DNA of 64,000 nt from an uncultured Bacteroidales bacterium (GTDB lineage: Bacteria > Bacteroidota > Bacteroidia > Bacteroidales > Bacteroidaceae): the NCBI GenBank assembly GCA_902768125.1, contig CACXKA010000004.1:181406-245405 (forward strand), in the 5' to 3' direction. This document shows positions 43,418-51,460 of this stretch, piece by piece (position 1 is the stretch's first letter; each line of letters begins with the position of its first letter). Made by a program: the position numbers and the translations under genes. The notes under the pieces are model-generated. The model was not told the DNA's origin, did no database searches, and saw nothing but the letters and a program-made list of their open reading frames with translations.

Positions 43418-44272
43418 ATGGCAACAAAATCATTAACTACAACTTACCTAATTCGCCTGTCGAACGCTAATCATGATGGTGTGACTCAGCAAATCAACGA
43501 CCGACTCGTCGCATTCACCACCGACAACCAGTTGCTCATCGCGGCTCGGCAGACTGTCGTCGCTGCCCGTCAGGCAGAGGACATCGCCTACAAGCGTCTC
43601 AGCGGAAAGGACTTCGCCAGCGAAGACCTGAAGAAGGAGGATGGACTGGAGGACAACTACATGTCCACCATCCGAGGCATCCTGAACGGACTGCTTTACC
43701 TGCCTGAAACGGAACCGATGTACAGAAAGGCTCAGTTGGCAGCGCAAGTGTTCAAGGACTTCGACTTTTCCATCAACGACGGATTTGAGGCTGAAGCCCG
43801 CAAGATTCTCAACATGAATCAGCAATGGCAAGCGGCTACCGACTACACGTTGGCAGAACTGGGCATCGCTGAGTGGGTGAGCAAGGCAGTGACTCAGGCA
43901 AACAAGGTGTTGCAACTGGTGAGCATCCGCGTGGACAACGAGAGTGCCAAGGTGAAGGGTGAATTGGCGAATGCCCGCAAGGTGACCGATGCCGCCATCC
44001 GTCAGGCATACGACGTAGTGAACGCCCTCAGTGTGCTCCAACCCAGCGAATCGCTCAACGCTCTCATCACCGTGCTGCTCAGCATCGAGGAACGCGCCAA
44101 GCTCTACTACATCAGCGGCGCATCAGGTGCAGGCATCGACAAGCCCAACAACGGCGGCGGTGACAACGGTGGTGGCGACACGCCAACCCCAACACCCGAC
44201 CCGACGCCCGACCCTAACAATGGCGGCGGTGGAAACAATGGCGGAAGTGGCGGCTTCGACACAGGAGACTAA
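43418..44272 (+). CDS. Helical protein with Gly/Pro-rich tail, paralogue B (DUF6261-like)
   Basis: The protein has 284 residues. The helical body is about one third identical to paralogue A by eye: LSNANHDGVTQQINDRL, VFKDFDFSINDGFEAEA, KVKGELANARKVTDAAIRQA. The C-terminal run of about 34 residues (Gly, then TPTPTPDPTPDPN, then Gly/Asn, ending GGFDTGD) is identical in both. No signal peptide or TM is visible, so a cytoplasmic location is likely, although Pro/Gly tails of this kind are more usual on exported proteins. It lies between array B and a heptamer run plus palindrome B. Confidence 0.75.
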   Translation: MATKSLTTTYLIRLSNANHDGVTQQINDRLVAFTTDNQLLIAARQTVVAARQAEDIAYKRLSGKDFASEDLKKEDGLEDNYMSTIRGILNGLLYLPETEPMYRKAQLAAQVFKDFDFSINDGFEAEARKILNMNQQWQAATDYTLAELGIAEWVSKAVTQANKVLQLVSIRVDNESAKVKGELANARKVTDAAIRQAYDVVNALSVLQPSESLNALITVLLSIEERAKLYYISGASGAGIDKPNNGGGDNGGGDTPTPTPDPTPDPNNGGGGNNGGSGGFDTGD

Positions 44273-44278
44273 GGGTTT

Positions 44279-44412
44279 GAGATTTGAGGTTTGAGGTTTA
44301 AGAGTTCAAGGTTCAAAGTTCAAAAGTTCAAAGTTCAAAAGTTCAAAGTTCAAAAGTTCAAGGTTCAAAAGTTCAAGGTTCAAAAGTTCAAGAGTTCAAA
44401 AGTTCAAGGTTA
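44279..44412. repeat. Period-7/8 tandem repeats after paralogue B
   Basis: GTTTGAG units change into AGTTCAA / AAGTTCAA units that alternate 7 and 8 bp for about 130 bp. They fill the gap between the paralogue B stop and palindrome B. Confidence 0.9.
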
Positions 44413-44437
44413 GCTTGAACGAATAAAAGAAAGAAGA

Positions 44438-44512
44438 ATTCTCCAATCCTCAAATTCTTGATAGGTAAAACTCAATGAGATATTCTTGTCAAGAATGAGA
44501 GAATTGGAGAAT
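44438..44512. repeat. Palindromic element, copy B
   Basis: Arms 44438-44461 and 44489-44512 (24 bp, with a few mismatches) surround a 27-bp loop that differs from copy A at one base. A T-run follows the right arm, so it may terminate paralogue B transcription. The flank to 44555 matches copy A in inverted orientation (TTTGCCC, then GAAGGGGCGATGTT). The remaining 44556-44594 holds only short repeats of the GTGAAATCTGTG type. Confidence 0.9.
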
Positions 44513-44594
44513 TTTTTTCGTTAGATTTGTTTCATTTGCCCAGAAGGGGCGATGTTGAAATGATCTGTGAAATCTGTGTTATCTGTGTGACCGA

Positions 44595-46964
44595 TTATTC
44601 CACCGAGCTTTCGGAGAGATAATGGGTGCGGAGAGGCTGGGTGACGGGCTTGCCGGTGAGGGTCACGGTCTCTTGCAGGTGGATGTCGGCGGAGGAGCTG
44701 CCCACCTTGACGGTGAAGGTGCCGGGGTGGATGTTCCACTGGCGGTCAGCGTCGTGGGAGTAGAAGCCGAACTGTTCGAGCCAGAGCTTGGTGCGGACGG
44801 TCTTGCGCTCGCCGGGCTGGAGGGAGACGCGGGCGAATCCTTGCAACTGGATGGGTCGCAGGGGCTGGTCGGCAGCGGTGGGCGAGAGATAGATCTGTGC
44901 CACTTCGTCGGCTGCGACGGTGCCAGTGTTGGTGACGTCGAAGGTGAGTTCGAGGCTCTCGTCGGTGGTGGCGTGGTCACGGCTCAACTGGAGGTTGGCG
45001 TAGGAGAAAGTGCTATAGGAAAGTCCGTATCCGAAGGGCCACTGGATGCGTGGATCGGGAGTGGCGGACTGGTTGTAGCAGATGGGCGTGGTGATTTCGG
45101 TGTTGGGATAGCTGACGGAGAGTTTGGCAGAGGGAGAGACCTTGCCGTAGAGGATGTCAGCCACGGCATTGCCGCCTTCTTCGCCGGGATACCATGCCTG
45201 AATGACGGCGGCACAGCGTTCGGCAAGTCCGGAAACAATCTGTGCCCTGCCACCGAAGATGACGAGCACGACGGGCTTGCCTGTCTGGATGAGCTGCTCC
45301 ACGAACTGCTCTTGCTTGCCAGGGAGTCGGAGGCTCTGACGGTCACGGTTCTCGCCACAGAGCATCACGTTCTCGCCGACGGCTGCCACGATGACATCGC
45401 TCTGGCGGGCTTTGTCGAGGGCATCCTGCCAGTTGGCTTCCTCGCCGGAATCGACCTTGCGGTGGAGGATTTCATATTCCCAAGCACGTTCGTCACCGAG
45501 TTCCTGATACTTGGTTTCTATCTCTTCGGTCCAGTCGCATCCACGGGAATAGACGATGTTAACGCCCTCAGGCTTGCGTGACTTCATGCCCTCGAGCAGA
45601 CGGACGATGTGGGGACTGTCGAAGTCCATCACGTTCTCCAGCCGCTTCCAGAAGTAGGACATGGCGGGATAGGTGTAGTCGCCACACATCGCCCAAGGAG
45701 AGTTGGCGTTGGGTCCTGTGACGAGGATGTTGAGCTTGGACGAGTCGCTGGTCTTGAGGGGCAAAGTGCCGTCGTTCTCGAGCAGCACCACCGACTGAGA
45801 GGCGATGGCATAGGCAGTCTGACGGTCATCGTGGGCATCGAGACGGATGGGTTCGGTGCTGTATAAGTAAGGATTCTTGTCGAGCAGACCAGCACGGGCT
45901 TTCTGACGCAGCACGTTCTTGACGGCACGCTCGAGGGTTTCGGGAGAGACAAGCCCCTTGTCGATGGCTTCCTGCAGATGCTGGTAGTTGCCGCCGTCGG
46001 GGAAATCGACGTCGTTGCCGGCATTGAGGGCTGCCGCTGCCTTCTCGGCACGACTGTTCATGCCAGGCACTTGGTCGATGGCGGTGTAGTCGCTCACCAC
46101 CATGCCGTCGAAGCCCACATAGTCGCGCAGGATGTCCTTGAGGATTTCTTCATTGGCGACGCAATTGACGCCGTGCACCGCATGGTAGCCGGGCATGACC
46201 ACCTTGCTGCCAGCGAGCCGTATCATCGCCTCGTGGGGCATCAGGATTTCTTCCATCAGCTCCTTCTCCTCGGCATCGCCACCGCCGCCATAGCCCAGAT
46301 AGTGCTTGGAGCAGGCCATGACGCCCTTCTCAAGACCGCCATGCTGGAGACCACGGACAAAGGCGACGCCCATCGCGGCAGAGAGGTAGCCGTCCTCGCC
46401 GTAGGACTCTTCCAAACGGTTGAAGCTGGGCGTGCGACACACATCGACCATCGGCGAGAGTGCCAGCACTCCACCCATCTGGCGCAGTTGCTCGCTGGTC
46501 TGGATGGTCTTGAGCATCGCCAGCTCGGGATTGAACGAACCCGCCTGCCCTATCTGCTGGGGATAGATGGTGGAACCGAGCGTGTTCACACCCGTCAGCA
46601 CCTCCTCGTGGAAGAGGGCAGGAATGCCGTTGGGCGTGTTGTGGATGAGCCAGTCTTGCAACGCTGCCACACGGTCGCGAATCTCGTTGGGGTCGCGAGG
46701 TTTCTGCAGACAGAACTGGCAGAAGTGTCCGAGTCCGTTGGGAATCAACTGGCGACACTTGGCGGTGTCGAGCTGTCCCTGCTCGTCGAACAGGCTTTCC
46801 ATATACATACTGCGCAGTTGGGCTATGCGCTCCTCCTGCGACATCTTGCAGTAGAGCTCGTCAATCTGCTGCTCCACGTCTTTCTCTCCGCGGCACCCTG
46901 CCAGCAGGAACGCCACGCACAAGAGCCAAACGACTCCTGCCATGTGTAGGAAATGTTTCTTCAT
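44595..46964 (-). CDS. Glycoside hydrolase family 3 (beta-glucosidase-like) lipoprotein
   Basis: The protein has 789 residues, lipobox LLAGC with Cys24, so it is membrane-anchored in the periplasm or at the surface. The GH3 N-domain shows KHYLGYG (220-226) and GFDGMVVSDYTAID with nucleophile Asp292. The (alpha/beta)6 C-domain (NANSPWAMCGDYTYPAM) and an Fn3-like domain (about 670-770) follow. Substrate is probably a beta-glucoside or related glycan. Nearby genes do not form a PUL with SusCD. Confidence 0.93.
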   Translation of the reverse strand: MKKHFLHMAGVVWLLCVAFLLAGCRGEKDVEQQIDELYCKMSQEERIAQLRSMYMESLFDEQGQLDTAKCRQLIPNGLGHFCQFCLQKPRDPNEIRDRVAALQDWLIHNTPNGIPALFHEEVLTGVNTLGSTIYPQQIGQAGSFNPELAMLKTIQTSEQLRQMGGVLALSPMVDVCRTPSFNRLEESYGEDGYLSAAMGVAFVRGLQHGGLEKGVMACSKHYLGYGGGGDAEEKELMEEILMPHEAMIRLAGSKVVMPGYHAVHGVNCVANEEILKDILRDYVGFDGMVVSDYTAIDQVPGMNSRAEKAAAALNAGNDVDFPDGGNYQHLQEAIDKGLVSPETLERAVKNVLRQKARAGLLDKNPYLYSTEPIRLDAHDDRQTAYAIASQSVVLLENDGTLPLKTSDSSKLNILVTGPNANSPWAMCGDYTYPAMSYFWKRLENVMDFDSPHIVRLLEGMKSRKPEGVNIVYSRGCDWTEEIETKYQELGDERAWEYEILHRKVDSGEEANWQDALDKARQSDVIVAAVGENVMLCGENRDRQSLRLPGKQEQFVEQLIQTGKPVVLVIFGGRAQIVSGLAERCAAVIQAWYPGEEGGNAVADILYGKVSPSAKLSVSYPNTEITTPICYNQSATPDPRIQWPFGYGLSYSTFSYANLQLSRDHATTDESLELTFDVTNTGTVAADEVAQIYLSPTAADQPLRPIQLQGFARVSLQPGERKTVRTKLWLEQFGFYSHDADRQWNIHPGTFTVKVGSSSADIHLQETVTLTGKPVTQPLRTHYLSESSVE

Positions 46965-46976
46965 TTGTGGTTGTGA

Positions 46977-47279
46977 TTATTGATTCTTGAATTCGCCATT
47001 CAGTTTCTGGAGCAACTCGGGGTTGAGGTCGAGTGCCTTGCGCATATCGCTGAGGGCACCAATCTTGTCGCCCTGCTCCATGCGGAGGGAACCGCGAAGC
47101 TGATAGACCTCGGCGTCGTCGGTGTGGAGGGTGTCGATGAGGGTGTCAAGGTCTTTCTGTGCCTCGGTGTATTGCTGCATCTGGCAGAGGGTGAGGGCAC
47201 GAGTCTTGTAGGCTGCCGCATCGGAAGGATTGGCAGCAATGGCCTGAGTGGTCTGGATGATGATTTCGATGGATGACAT
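46977..47279 (-). CDS. Short TPR-type protein
   Basis: The protein has 100 residues with two to three tetratricopeptide-like helix pairs (AAYKTRALTLCQMQQYTEAQ, then VYQLRGSLRMEQGDKIGALS). No signal peptide. It probably mediates a protein contact. It is in the same orientation as recQ upstream and GH3 downstream (12-bp gap to GH3), but a heptamer repeat block lies between it and recQ. Confidence 0.8.
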   Translation of the reverse strand: MSSIEIIIQTTQAIAANPSDAAAYKTRALTLCQMQQYTEAQKDLDTLIDTLHTDDAEVYQLRGSLRMEQGDKIGALSDMRKALDLNPELLQKLNGEFKNQ

Positions 47280-47282
47280 ATT

Positions 47283-47367
47283 ATTTACGATTTGACGATT
47301 TACGATTTACGATTTTGGGGGGTGTTATTTACGATTTGACGATTTACGATTTACGATTTGAGGGGGT
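47283..47367. repeat. Direct repeat of heptamer blocks (TTTACGA)
   Basis: Two copies of a block of about 43 bp lie head to tail, each made of ATTTACG-type heptamers (one unit 8 bp) followed by a G-run and TGTT. They lie between the TPR gene start and the recQ stop, and end right before the recQ stop. Confidence 0.9.
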
Positions 47368-47368
47368 G

Positions 47369-49285
47369 TTATGGGCGAATCAATTTGACTTGATGCGCTT
47401 TCACCTGAAGCTGCTCCTCTGCCACCATGAGCTGGACAGCCTCATCGAGCACCGCCGTGGGAATGGAGAGAGACTTCAGCGACGAGGATGGATGCGCCTC
47501 GCCATCCTGCAGGAAGTCCTTGATGAGCTTCACCGCCGTCTTCACATCCACAGCATGCGGCTCGCCAGCCTTCTTGCGCCCGATGCAGACATCGCATTGT
47601 CCGCAGTCGTGGTCGGCTTCCTCGCCAAAGTAACGGAGCAACATGCGGCTGCGGCAAGTGTCGTTGCTGGTGACATAATTCACCATCTGGTCGATGCGCT
47701 GCTGGAAGTCTGCCTTGCGGTCTTCATAGACCATCGGCGACAGGCTGATAAACTCGGTGTCAACCCGAGGAATGGGATAGCCCACCGTCGGCGTGTTGCG
47801 ATGGGGAATGAAGTCGATGATGCGATGATGGTGCAGGTCTTTCAGGATTTGATAGACACGTTCGGGAGAAAGTCCCGTGAGATGCGCGAGATGGGTCTCC
47901 TCGATATAGACGAAGTTGGCGAAGACGCCCGAATAAGTGCGCAGAATGGTCTGGATGAGCAGGTCGGACTGCTCGTCGGTCTCGTAGATGCGGTAAAGCT
48001 CCTCCTTGCGAAGAATGAAATGGAGGGCGGACTTGAATTCCTGCTCCTCGGCATACCAGATGTAGCCGGCATTGTTGAGCAAATGCAGGGCGGCGTTGGT
48101 CTGCACAGGAAACTGATGGAAGCGTCGGCAGAAGGTCTCCATGGGGAAGTAGAACGTGCGTCCCTGTGCCTCGCCGACTCCCACTTGCAGGAAGTAAGCG
48201 ACATTCTCGTAGGTCTGCTTCACGTAATCGATTTCGGGATAAGTCTCGGGAATGCGTCGGTTGAGCGTCGTGAGGTCCTGATGGTTGTAAAGCATCACGG
48301 CATAGGAAGGTTTCCCGTCGCGACCCGCACGACCTGCCTCCTGGAAGTAGGCTTCGAGGGAATCGGGCATGTTGTAGTGGATGACCAGCCGCACGTCGGG
48401 CTTGTCGATGCCCATGCCGAACGCATTGGTGGCGACCATCACGCGGACTCGGTTCTTGGTCCAGTTCACCTGACGGTAATCCTTCTCGGCATTGGTCAAT
48501 CCAGCGTGGTAGTTGCTGGCGGTGATGCCGTGCTCCTCCAGATAGCGGGCAATGTCCACCGTCTGCTGACGAGTGCGGGTATAGACAATGGCACTCCCAT
48601 TGGGCACGCCCTGCAAGATGTGCAACAACTCCCCTGCCCTGTCCTCCGTCTCGCGCACCACATAGATGAGGTTCTTGCGCTCGAAACTCATGGAGAAGAC
48701 ATTCTTCTGGCGGAAACCGAGCCGCTCCTGAATGTCGTCCACCACCTTCGGCGTGGCGGTGGCGGTGAGTGCCAAGACAGGCACATCATTCGCAGGCAGC
48801 AGGGGGCGTATCTTGGCAATCTGCAAGTAAGACGGACGGAAATCGTAACCCCATTGCGAGATGCAATGCGACTCGTCCACCACAATCATGCTCACCTGAC
48901 GCATGCGGGAGAGCTTCGCCAGAAAAAGTTCGGAAGAAAGTCGTTCGGGAGAGATATATAATAGTTTATAGGCACCCAGCACGGCATTGTCGAGCACCCG
49001 CACGATGTCCTCGTGCATCATGCCGGAATAGACTGCCTCCGCCTTGATGCCCCGGTTCTTCAACTGCTGCACCTGATCCTTCATCAACGAAATGAGGGGC
49101 GTGACCACAAGGCACACCCCTTCCCGTATCAGCGCCGGCACCTGGAAGCAAATGCTCTTGCCTCCACCCGTGGGCATCAGACCCAGCGTGTCGCGACCAT
49201 CGAGAACGCTCTCGATGATGTCTTGCTGGATGCCACGAAAGGAGTCGTAGCCCCAATATTCCTTCAGTATGTCAAGAGGTTTCAT
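47369..49285 (-). CDS. recQ: ATP-dependent DNA helicase RecQ
   Basis: The protein has 638 residues from MKPLDILKEYWGYDSF. Walker A TGGGKS (39-44) and DESHCISQWGYDF (motif II) lead the helicase core. The RQC zinc cluster has CRSRMLLRYFGEE then C-x-x-C-x-x-C. The C-terminal part is short, with no full HRDC domain visible. RecQ unwinds forks and recombination intermediates. The start overlaps the recJ stop by 14 bp, so the two are coupled, in agreement with their joint role in end resection (RecFOR pathway). Confidence 0.95.
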   Translation of the reverse strand: MKPLDILKEYWGYDSFRGIQQDIIESVLDGRDTLGLMPTGGGKSICFQVPALIREGVCLVVTPLISLMKDQVQQLKNRGIKAEAVYSGMMHEDIVRVLDNAVLGAYKLLYISPERLSSELFLAKLSRMRQVSMIVVDESHCISQWGYDFRPSYLQIAKIRPLLPANDVPVLALTATATPKVVDDIQERLGFRQKNVFSMSFERKNLIYVVRETEDRAGELLHILQGVPNGSAIVYTRTRQQTVDIARYLEEHGITASNYHAGLTNAEKDYRQVNWTKNRVRVMVATNAFGMGIDKPDVRLVIHYNMPDSLEAYFQEAGRAGRDGKPSYAVMLYNHQDLTTLNRRIPETYPEIDYVKQTYENVAYFLQVGVGEAQGRTFYFPMETFCRRFHQFPVQTNAALHLLNNAGYIWYAEEQEFKSALHFILRKEELYRIYETDEQSDLLIQTILRTYSGVFANFVYIEETHLAHLTGLSPERVYQILKDLHHHRIIDFIPHRNTPTVGYPIPRVDTEFISLSPMVYEDRKADFQQRIDQMVNYVTSNDTCRSRMLLRYFGEEADHDCGQCDVCIGRKKAGEPHAVDVKTAVKLIKDFLQDGEAHPSSSLKSLSIPTAVLDEAVQLMVAEEQLQVKAHQVKLIRP

Positions 49286-50996
49286 GTGTCCGGATGTCCT
49301 CAATCTGGAGCTGCACCTCGCCATGCTTGCGGGTGTTCTCCTCGACGGTATAGACGATGTCGAACGCCTGCTTGGTCTTGATGTAACGTGCCTCCGAACT
49401 CTGCCCGAACGCAATGCCGTTCATCACGTTGTTCGACTTGCTGTCCACCAACTCCAGCTTGATGTGCTCCTGCTGACGACCCACCACCTTGCTGGTGCCG
49501 TAGTCGAACACATTCATCGTGCAGAAGATGGGCTTGGGATTCTCAGGACCATAAGGACGCATTCGCTTGAGGTCGTTGAAGAACTTGGGCGTGATGTCCT
49601 TGAAGTTGATGACGGCATGGATGTCCAGATTCGGACGCGTCTGTTCGGGGTCGATGTTCTCATGCACATAAGCCTCGAACCGCTGCGTGAACTCCGACAC
49701 GTTCTCCACCTTCATCGACAAGCCTGCCGCATAAGTGTGACCACCAAAGTTCTCGAGCAAATCCTCGCAACTCTGGATGGCTCTGTACACATCGAATCCG
49801 CTCACGCTCCGCGCACTACCCGTCACGATGTCGCCATCGAGTGTCAGCACCACTGCCGGACGGAAAAACTCCTCGGTCAGTCGCGATGCCACGATGCCAA
49901 TGACACCCTTGTGCCAATCGGCATTATAAATCACGATGGCACTCTTGTCCTCCATGCTAGGCAACTGCGCCACCACCTGGCTCGCCTCCTCCGTCATGCG
50001 CTTGTCCAGTTCCTTGCGCTCCTCATTATAATGGTTGATGGTCTTCGCCATCTGCAATGCCCTGTCGTAGTCACGCTCCACGAGCAAATCCACTGACTCC
50101 TTACCGTTCTGAACACGTCCACTCGCATTGATGCGTGGACCAATCTTGAAGATGATGTCGCTCATCGTCAAGTCCTTGCCCGTGAGTCCGCACACCTCCA
50201 GCACCGCCTTCACACCCACACTGGCATTGTTGTTCAACTGCTTCAGACCATGATATGCCAAGATGCGGTTCTCTCCCATGATGGGCACAATGTCGCTGGC
50301 AATGCTGATGGCACACAAATCCAGCAACGGAATCAACCGACTGAACGGAATGCCGTTGCTGATGGCAAATGCCTGCATGAACTTGAAGCCCACGCCGCAA
50401 CCAGAAAGATCAAGATAAGGATATGTATTGTCCACCCGCTTGGCATTCAATATCGCCACAGCTGGAGGCAACACCTCGTCGGGCACATGATGGTCGCAAA
50501 TGATGAAGTCGATGCCCTTGTCCTTGGCATACTGAATCTCATCAATCGCCTTGATGCCACAATCCAACACAATCACCAGTTTCACACCCTGGCTCTCAGC
50601 ATAATCCACTCCCTTCATCGAAACACCATACCCTTCCTCGCTGCGGTCGGGAATGTAACATTCCACATTGGAGTAGAACTGAGTGATACACCTATAAACC
50701 AAAGCCACTGCCGTACATCCATCCACATCGTAGTCACCATAAATCATGATGCGCTCACGTTGCCCCATCGCCTCGTTCAACCGCTCCACCGCCTTGTCCA
50801 TATCCTTCATCAGATATGGGTCATGCAGCTCCAGCAACTGTGGATGAAAAAACTTACGTGCCTGATCAGCCGTGCGAATGCCGCGCGCCACAAGCATCTG
50901 CGCAATGGCAGGGTTGACTCTGATTTCTTCAGCCAGCCCCTCGGCACATGCCTCGTTCTCGGTTGTAGGTGGTTCGTAATTCCATCTGTAATTCAT
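49272..50996 (-). CDS. recJ: Single-stranded-DNA-specific exonuclease RecJ
   Basis: The protein has 574 residues. DHH motifs are GDYDVDG (87-93), LDCGIKA and CDHHVP with Asp168-His169-His170, and the DHHA1-type region is GASxRVQNGKE-like (GPRINASGRVQNGKES). RecJ degrades 5'-ended single strands during recombination and repair. It is the upstream gene of the recJ-recQ pair. Confidence 0.95.
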   Translation of the reverse strand: MNYRWNYEPPTTENEACAEGLAEEIRVNPAIAQMLVARGIRTADQARKFFHPQLLELHDPYLMKDMDKAVERLNEAMGQRERIMIYGDYDVDGCTAVALVYRCITQFYSNVECYIPDRSEEGYGVSMKGVDYAESQGVKLVIVLDCGIKAIDEIQYAKDKGIDFIICDHHVPDEVLPPAVAILNAKRVDNTYPYLDLSGCGVGFKFMQAFAISNGIPFSRLIPLLDLCAISIASDIVPIMGENRILAYHGLKQLNNNASVGVKAVLEVCGLTGKDLTMSDIIFKIGPRINASGRVQNGKESVDLLVERDYDRALQMAKTINHYNEERKELDKRMTEEASQVVAQLPSMEDKSAIVIYNADWHKGVIGIVASRLTEEFFRPAVVLTLDGDIVTGSARSVSGFDVYRAIQSCEDLLENFGGHTYAAGLSMKVENVSEFTQRFEAYVHENIDPEQTRPNLDIHAVINFKDITPKFFNDLKRMRPYGPENPKPIFCTMNVFDYGTSKVVGRQQEHIKLELVDSKSNNVMNGIAFGQSSEARYIKTKQAFDIVYTVEENTRKHGEVQLQIEDIRTHETS

Positions 50997-51000
50997 TTTA

Positions 51001-51341
51001 TGTTGTCATTTCTTATATACTTGTCTCGCATCAACACCACTTTTCATCCTCATCGTCCCACATTTCATCCATCATCCCACTCATCTCATCTATCATTCCA
51101 CTCATTTCATCATCCAATTCCCTTCATCTCACCCCACTTTTCCTCTCTCAAAAACCCCTCTTTTCACCCCAAAAAGATCTCAACAGCACCTTCTCCCGCA
51201 ATTTACGATGTAAAATTAAGAATAATAAATGACATACACACTATTTTCCCGAAAAGTTTTGAAAAATTCGTGTCTTTTTCACGTATTTTGTTGATATAAA
51301 TCAAGAAAATACAAATTTCTTCATGTTTTTTTGATTTTTTC
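51001..51341. other. Gene-free, pyrimidine-rich then AT-rich stretch
   Basis: From 51060 to 51130 the plus strand is made of C/T-rich units of about 21 bp (CACTCATCTCATC / CACTCATTTCATC). After that it is AT-rich. No coding frame is supported. I see no structured RNA here. Confidence 0.5.
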
Positions 51342-51372
51342 TTGACAGATACGAAAAAACCCTCTATCTTTG
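51342..51372 (+). promoter_or_regulatory. Promoter of a candidate small RNA
   Basis: TTG at 51342 and TATCTTTG at 51365 with a 20-bp spacer, a full two-box match. Confidence 0.75.
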
Positions 51373-51378
51373 CAACGT

Positions 51379-51442
51379 GTTTTTCATAGTATTAGATTTA
51401 AGGTTAACAAAGGTTCGGGTTGCAGCGGCAACCCATTTTTTA
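51379..51442 (+). ncRNA. Candidate small RNA with its own promoter and terminator
   Basis: A transcript of about 64 nt would run from the promoter to a terminator hairpin (GGGTTGC-agcg-GCAACCC, 51417-51434) with a T-run. It contains TTCATAGTATTAGATTT and AAGGTTAACAAAGG, strings I recall as recurrent in Bacteroidales genomes. There is no ORF. It is convergent with the metal permease gene. The identity is inferred. Confidence 0.5.
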
Positions 51443-51460
51443 TTTTAAAGCCTTTGTGCT

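Noticed and set aside
45978-46949. 323-codon open frame on the plus strand
   Set aside because: It is a shadow of the GH3 gene.
44595-46964. Polysaccharide utilisation locus
   Set aside because: The GH3 gene is alone; no susC or susD pair and no other CAZyme gene is next to it.
47273-48961. 562-codon open frame on the plus strand
   Set aside because: It is antisense to recQ and begins in the heptamer block; no domain is recognisable.
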